Shown here: positions 7,821 through 11,544 of the stretch, one piece after another | Numbering within the stretch: the stretch's first letter is position 1 | Layout: every line of letters begins with the position of its first letter | Assembly: GCA_036939755.1 (NCBI GenBank) | Contig: JALLAZ010000864.1 | Coordinates: 1 to 11,544 of the forward strand | Length of the DNA: 11,544 bases | Direction: 5' to 3' | Origin: Stephanodiscus triporus | Taxonomy: Eukaryota; Bacillariophyta; Thalassiosirophyceae; Thalassiosirales; Thalassiosiraceae | The notes under the pieces: generated by a model | What the model was told of the DNA's origin: nothing | Databases searched by the model: none | What the model saw: only the letters and a program-made list of their open reading frames with translations | Program-made: the position numbers and the translations under genes

Positions 7821-8009
7821 TTGGGGTTCATGATGCTTGAACAAGTTCCATTTGAAAATATCTGGAATCCTACAAAAGTTTGAGTGGTGGGTCAGTAGCA
7901 AGTGAGCAAGCTAAGCTAGAAAATTTAGCCCTACTCTCGAACTGTCTTCGTTTTTTCTTTGAATCATTATACGACATAAATTAGGATCATATTATTTTGT
8001 TGTGACTTG
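7821..8009. other. Convergent 3' intergenic region
   Basis: These 189 bp lie between the TAA of the NCA2-like gene and the TAG of the minus-strand gene. They must hold both 3' untranslated regions and polyadenylation sites. The centre is AT-rich. No canonical AATAAA is seen on the plus strand before 8010. The 3' ends may overlap. Confidence 0.6.
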
Positions 8010-10656
8010 CTATACCTCTGGCATTACCGCCTCCCAGCTCTTTCGGTCAAACACCTCTTCGTTAAGTTTCGAACACTGATGAGAGTATTGCCTTTTCAGG
8101 TAATCAAAGACCTTTCGATTTGGCAAGCGTAGCAAATCAGCACTATCTTCTCCATTGACGGCTAGTATGAGTCAGTTCAACGAATAGAGTATTATTTGAG
8201 AGATGACAAAGAAAGAGGACGCCGTTGTTGTAGGTGAGATCGTGTGCACAGTGCAATAAAACGAGACTGCAGTCTCAAACTAAATTCACATGGTACGCAC
8301 GCTACGCGCCGATACTCACCTTCCATGACGTCATGTGACAAAGCTACCTCCTCGCCCTGCTCAGATGCAGTGAACGTGACGACCGAGCTCTTGACGCGAT
8401 AGTGCATCTCGCCCTCGGCGATCGGCAGTCCAGAGAAGAAGCAGAATTTGACGAACAATCGCCAACAGTGCGGCGAGCGGACCTGCACTGGCAGCGTCTC
8501 GAATGGCTCGGGGTATCGCCTGCTCATCTGGGACAGCAAATTTGCGTCTGGCTGCGGCAACGTCTCCAGGTACCTCTCTCGCTCGGCCCTACTCGCCAGG
8601 TGATGGTCGTCGAAGGTAGCCAAGTCCAACGCCGACGGGAGGCAGAACACGACAAGCGTCCGCGGCCCTTGTTGGACGCTTCCGGCGAAGAACGGCATGC
8701 CGTCAAGTATTGCGCATCCCGTGAAGTAGCACCGTCGATTCCCCCCCGACTTATTGTTGTTGCCGTTGCCATATCCGCCGTCATCGTTGCCTTTTGCGGC
8801 GGCGCGTCCCACGGCGTAGTATGCCATGCGACGCGAGTCCGATGTGTACTGATGCATCTCGTACGCGCTATGGGAACGCATCGTCAGCTCGGACACGGAC
8901 GGCTGGATCTCTGTCGTAATTATTGCCTCCTTAAAGGGTAGGCCACCCGGGAGCGCGCGGCTGCTGACCTGCAGCGGGGCGATGTAATCATGCTCCGGAT
9001 TGTTTTGTTCGGTCATTCGTTCGATTTCCGGAAGAGTCGTCAATAGACCGCCCTTTTCGACCTGCCTCGTTTGATCGATCAGACTTTCCTTCTTCACCCT
9101 CATCTTCGATAATGTCGACTTCAACCGTATTTCGTATCTCGCGGGCTTCTGGAGATGCGACGTCGACGGCGACCTCTGCTGAGTCATTATGATCGACGGA
9201 GAAAGTGAAATATTCTTCTCATTTTTTACCGCACAGCCACCCCCGTGTCGCTTGTTGTTATCATCAAAGCAACTGTCCTGGAAGGGATTGAAGCCGAATT
9301 CCTCGAATTCGAAGAAGTTTGCGTTTTGGCCGCAGATATTCGTTTTCGTTTCCGTTTTCCTCTCGTTCTTGTCCCCTTGCTCCATCACTATCTCCTTGGA
9401 AATGCCTTTTGCTGTGTCGCAAATGCTCGAATCGCCGCCGTTCGTCGGCGAGAAGCTGCACTGACTGCACAGCCCCCCTGATAACGCCAACGAAATGCCC
9501 GTATTTGTCTCCAGGAAGATTTCGGCCTTTGAAATCATCTCTATGACCGCATCTGCGGCGGCCTTCGCCGACGTTGACAGTGGCGACGACTGCATCGTTG
9601 TCGTCGCGGGCTGCGGCCCGGGCGGAAGCAACGATGCGGCCGATGACGGCACGGACGTCGTACCATCCGCCCCTTCCATGATCAATCCCCCAACTTCGCC
9701 AACGCGCGACCTGTTGGCCGGCGAAGCGCTGTACTTCCAAAAGTTGGAGACGACGCTCGTTGAACCGGCGGTGGCGACGCTCGTCATGTTGTTGCTGCTG
9801 TCCCCGGGCGAGAACGGACCTTTCGGAGAGTTAGACGGTCCGTGGAGGATCCCTGTCTTCATCGCGAGCTGGGGCGACACGTAGTGCCTTTCCCCCGTGG
9901 GGCCAGTCGCGGAGGACGCAGTGATGGGAGACGTCAGAGCGGTCTTGTTCGATTGCGACGAGCCCTTCGACGGCGTCGTGGCGCAGGACATCGGCGATTT
10001 CACCGAGACCTTGAACATGTTCCCGCCGAAGACCCCGGTTTTCTTATATCTCCGTGGCATAGACGAATCCTCGGAAGAGTAGGAGTGGGTCGGCCCCCAA
10101 TTGTGCTGTGCTCCTAATAAGGTATGCATCGAGTGATAAATTAGTGAGGGCGTGATTGCGATGGAAATGAGAAGATGGAAAGTTCAAGGTCAACAGGGAG
10201 ACGAAATCTTTCGTCACTCTCCCTCCTCTCTAGGCGCGAGTCGTCACTCTCATACAGTCCTCACATCGGCAAACCGCACCCTTGATTGAGCAACGAAAAG
10301 TATGAGTAGTACTTTCATCGCAGGTCAGACACGCCACACCCTCGCCAGCGCATATCACAATTGCGATGTGATATGCGCAACGCCAGGCACGACGCCACGC
10401 CACCCCACGCACCTCCGTTGTAATTGCCATTGCTATTGTCGCCATCGGCATTGTTATTGTCGCCCATGGCGGCGGAAGCGAGGAGCTCGTCGTCATTCAG
10501 TACGTCACTGACGCCGTGCAAGCAGCTGGAGATGGACCGCAGCAACGGCGCGGAAGAGATCGCTGCGGGGGGGGACTTTTCGATCGTTGACGTCGGAGTC
10601 GCGGACGCCGTCGTCGTCTTCGCCGGCGACGACGACGCCGTCGGCGATGCTTTCAT
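8010..10656 (-). CDS. Uncharacterised three-exon protein with a conserved C-terminal domain
   Basis: CDS join on the minus strand 10656-10413, 10113-8320, 8161-8010, giving 729 residues and a TAG stop. Both introns are phase 1. The ATG at 10656 has an in-frame TAG five codons upstream. Residues 1-82 are Ser/Ala/Thr-rich and end in an Asn/Gly stretch. A basic MPRRYKK motif is at 100-106, and a long Ser/Thr-rich, probably disordered region follows with an aromatic-acidic patch NFFEFEEFGFNPF at about 347-359. From about 544 to the end is a compact domain containing GPRTLVVFCLPSALDL, FETLPVQVRSPHCWRLFVKF, GLPIAEGEMHYRV and LSHDVMEAVNGEDSADLLRL, ending FDRKSWEAVMPEV. It resembles diatom hypothetical proteins I recall, but I know no function. 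There is no signal peptide or clear membrane span. Without splicing the last 50 residues would be lost. Confidence 0.82.
8162..8319 (-). other. Intron 2 (3' intron) of the minus-strand gene
   Basis: On the minus strand the donor is GTGAGT (8319-8314) and the acceptor CATACTAG ends at 8162; it is 158 bp and phase 1. Splicing joins LSHDVME to AVNGEDSADLLRLPNRK. The downstream exon is rich in conserved-looking residues and ends in a TAG after PEV. Reading through the intron gives an unrelated Ser/Arg-rich tail instead. Confidence 0.88.
10114..10412 (-). other. Intron 1 (5' intron) of the minus-strand gene
   Basis: On the minus strand the donor is GTGCGT (10412-10407). The acceptor CCTTATTAG ends at 10114, with a CTAAT branch-point-like element some 30 bases before it. 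It is 299 bp and phase 1, and splicing rebuilds a glycine codon between NYNG and AQHNWG. An alternative is that translation starts at ATG 10129 or 10062 in exon 2. Against that, the intron signals and frame fit well, and both sides have similar low-complexity coding character. Confidence 0.65.
10348..10378. repeat. Perfect 12-bp inverted repeat inside intron 1
   Basis: GCGCATATCACA (10348-10359) and TGTGATATGCGC (10367-10378) are exact reverse complements around the 7-base loop ATTGCGA. This gives a stable potential hairpin in the first intron of the minus-strand gene, 34 bases from the donor. It could be a structural element of the pre-mRNA, a small-RNA hairpin, a dimeric binding site or a tiny mobile-element remnant. 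Confidence 0.8.
10609..10637. repeat. 10-bp inverted repeat just after the start codon of the minus-strand gene
   Basis: The arms CGTCGTCGTC (10609-10618) and GACGACGACG (10628-10637) flank a 9-base loop, within 50 bases downstream of the ATG at 10656. They code an Ala/Lys/Thr/Ala low-complexity stretch. The arms are GAC/GTC repeats, which pair easily by chance. Confidence 0.6.
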
Positions 10657-11279
10657 CTTCGTAGTCGACTATACTGACCACTGCATCTTGTCCTTCCGCT
10701 GCGTTTGCGGCTGACCTCCTCCTGGCCGAAAGCAGGATGGTTCTCGATGGTGGCCTTTTCGTCGCAGTAATACAACACGTTGGAGGCAAGAGGCAGAGCC
10801 GCAACGCGGATCCGTGGTGACAGGACCGGCAAAGTTCACCTGTTTCGGCATTTTCTTTTATCTTTTTTGTCTTTGGCTCCTTTTCCTTTTGTAAGAAAAA
10901 CACTGTTTCATTTTTCTCTTGTGCGTGCCAATAAAAACAGGAAATCCGGCAAATACGATAACTATAAAATCCTAAATTGGAATTTGTAGATAGGATGGTA
11001 GTTATTAGATACAGCATCTTTTATCTTGGACGTTCAAGCTTTTTTCTTTTCTTATTTCTAGAGAAGAGGATTTGTTTACAGCCTTTAAGGAATATTTTTG
11101 AACCAAAACTGATAAGAAAGAAAAATCGAAGGGACACACAGAAACTGATATTTTACACAATCAAGGCTTGGAATCTGTCATCACATCGCGTCGCCGCCGC
11201 CATTCCATCCTGCCGCTCCCCCTCCATTCCATCTCCGCCTCTTTCCCTTGTTGATTGTTGAATGCCTCACAGATCTATC
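10657..11279. promoter_or_regulatory. Intergenic region: 5' leader and promoter of one gene, 3' region of the next
   Basis: This 623-bp stretch has no supported gene. On the minus strand it carries the 3' untranslated region of the gene ending at 11280, then the promoter and leader of the gene starting at 10656. From about 10845 to 10920 the plus strand is T/C-rich, so the minus-strand transcript would be A/G-rich. From 10920 to about 11160 it is strongly AT-rich compared with the genes. A 60-codon minus-strand frame from ATG 10851 to 10669 ends 12 bases before the gene's start and could be an upstream ORF if transcription starts above it. I see no convincing TATA box. Confidence 0.45.
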
Positions 11280-11523
11280 TTAGTGTTCTTCGACTCTGAT
11301 GACCTTGCTGCTGTTTCTATCCCGGTATAATGCCGCAACGATTGACACAATGCCTATCATTGGTAGCATTTGTGTGCTGATGAAATGAGTGCGGGCAATG
11401 TTCAAGTTCTCCATGGACTCAAGGGCCACGTCCAGTGGGGATACCTTGGCATATCGTTGGCTGTCCGTCCGGCTCAAGCTCAGGGAGGAATCGTCGACGT
11501 TAATGCCAGCACCGCCACCCTCA
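11280..11523 (-). CDS. Last exon of an unidentified gene, probable C-terminal membrane segment
   Basis: The minus-strand frame ends with TAA at 11280-11282. It is open upstream through DVALESMENLNIARTHFIS and GGGAGINVDDSSLSLSR, until an in-frame TGA near 11535. A candidate splice acceptor, GGCATAG, ends at 11524, so the exon would start at 11523 with a split codon. The polypyrimidine tract is poor. The part MLPMIGIVSIVAAL is hydrophobic and lies about 15 residues from a charged C-terminus, which suggests a tail-anchored or C-terminally membrane-attached protein. I do not recognise the family, and the rest of the gene lies right of the window. Confidence 0.5.
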
Positions 11524-11544
11524 CTATGCCATCATCCTCAACTG

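Noticed and set aside
9189..10117. Plus-strand frames of 61-129 codons opposite the minus-strand gene
   Set aside because: They overlap a 1.8-kb minus-strand exon with a consistent splice model and conserved-looking C-terminus, and they have no motifs of their own.
10424..10714. Plus-strand 96-codon frame starting near 10424
   Set aside because: It is the complement of the proposed first exon of the minus-strand gene, which has a supported start and donor in phase. It could be reconsidered if RNA data contradict that exon.
1..11544. Bacterial-type operon, CRISPR array, toxin-antitoxin or phage system
   Set aside because: The genes are spliced, there are no regularly spaced repeats, and no prokaryotic gene order or family was recognised.

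Overview
The window looks like nuclear DNA of a unicellular eukaryotic alga, most likely a diatom. The reasons are spliceosomal GT-AG introns of about 90-300 bp, GC-rich and low-complexity protein N-termini, a Ty1/copia element of a type I recall from diatoms, and host proteins whose conserved parts resemble diatom proteins I remember. The species assignment is inference, because nothing could be searched.

Layout. (1) Bases 1-3898 hold the 5' part of a degenerate Ty1/copia-like LTR retrotransposon on the minus strand. It has a candidate 311-bp 5' LTR (3588-3898), a leader with an in-frame octapeptide repeat, gag with a zinc knuckle (2370-3500), protease, integrase and an acidic linker, and it runs off the left edge inside reverse transcriptase. 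It carries three in-frame TGA codons and at least five frame changes, so it is inactive as it stands. (2) Bases 4135-7820 on the plus strand are an NCA2-family mitochondrial membrane protein gene. I resolve it as five exons with four phase-0 introns (CDS join 4135-5688, 5908-6804, 6902-7012, 7103-7246, 7377-7820; 1049 residues). (3) Bases 8010-10656 on the minus strand are a three-exon gene (10656-10413, 10113-8320, 8161-8010; 729 residues). Its C-terminal domain of about 185 residues looks strongly constrained but I cannot name it. (4) Bases 11280-11523 on the minus strand are the last exon of another gene, with a probable membrane segment near its C-terminus.

The two complete host genes are convergent, with 189 bp between their stop codons. 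The retroelement's LTR lies head-to-head with the NCA2-like gene, 236 bp from its start codon. I see no operon, CRISPR array, tRNA, rRNA or defence cassette.

The most interesting signal is a perfect 14-bp inverted repeat across the LTR/internal junction of the retroelement. One arm starts two bases after the LTR end, exactly where a primer-binding site belongs, and the other lies inside the LTR. This is the arrangement expected for Tf1-type self-priming of reverse transcription, though an AT-rich promoter element is a real alternative. The uncharacterised minus-strand gene family is the second item worth following.
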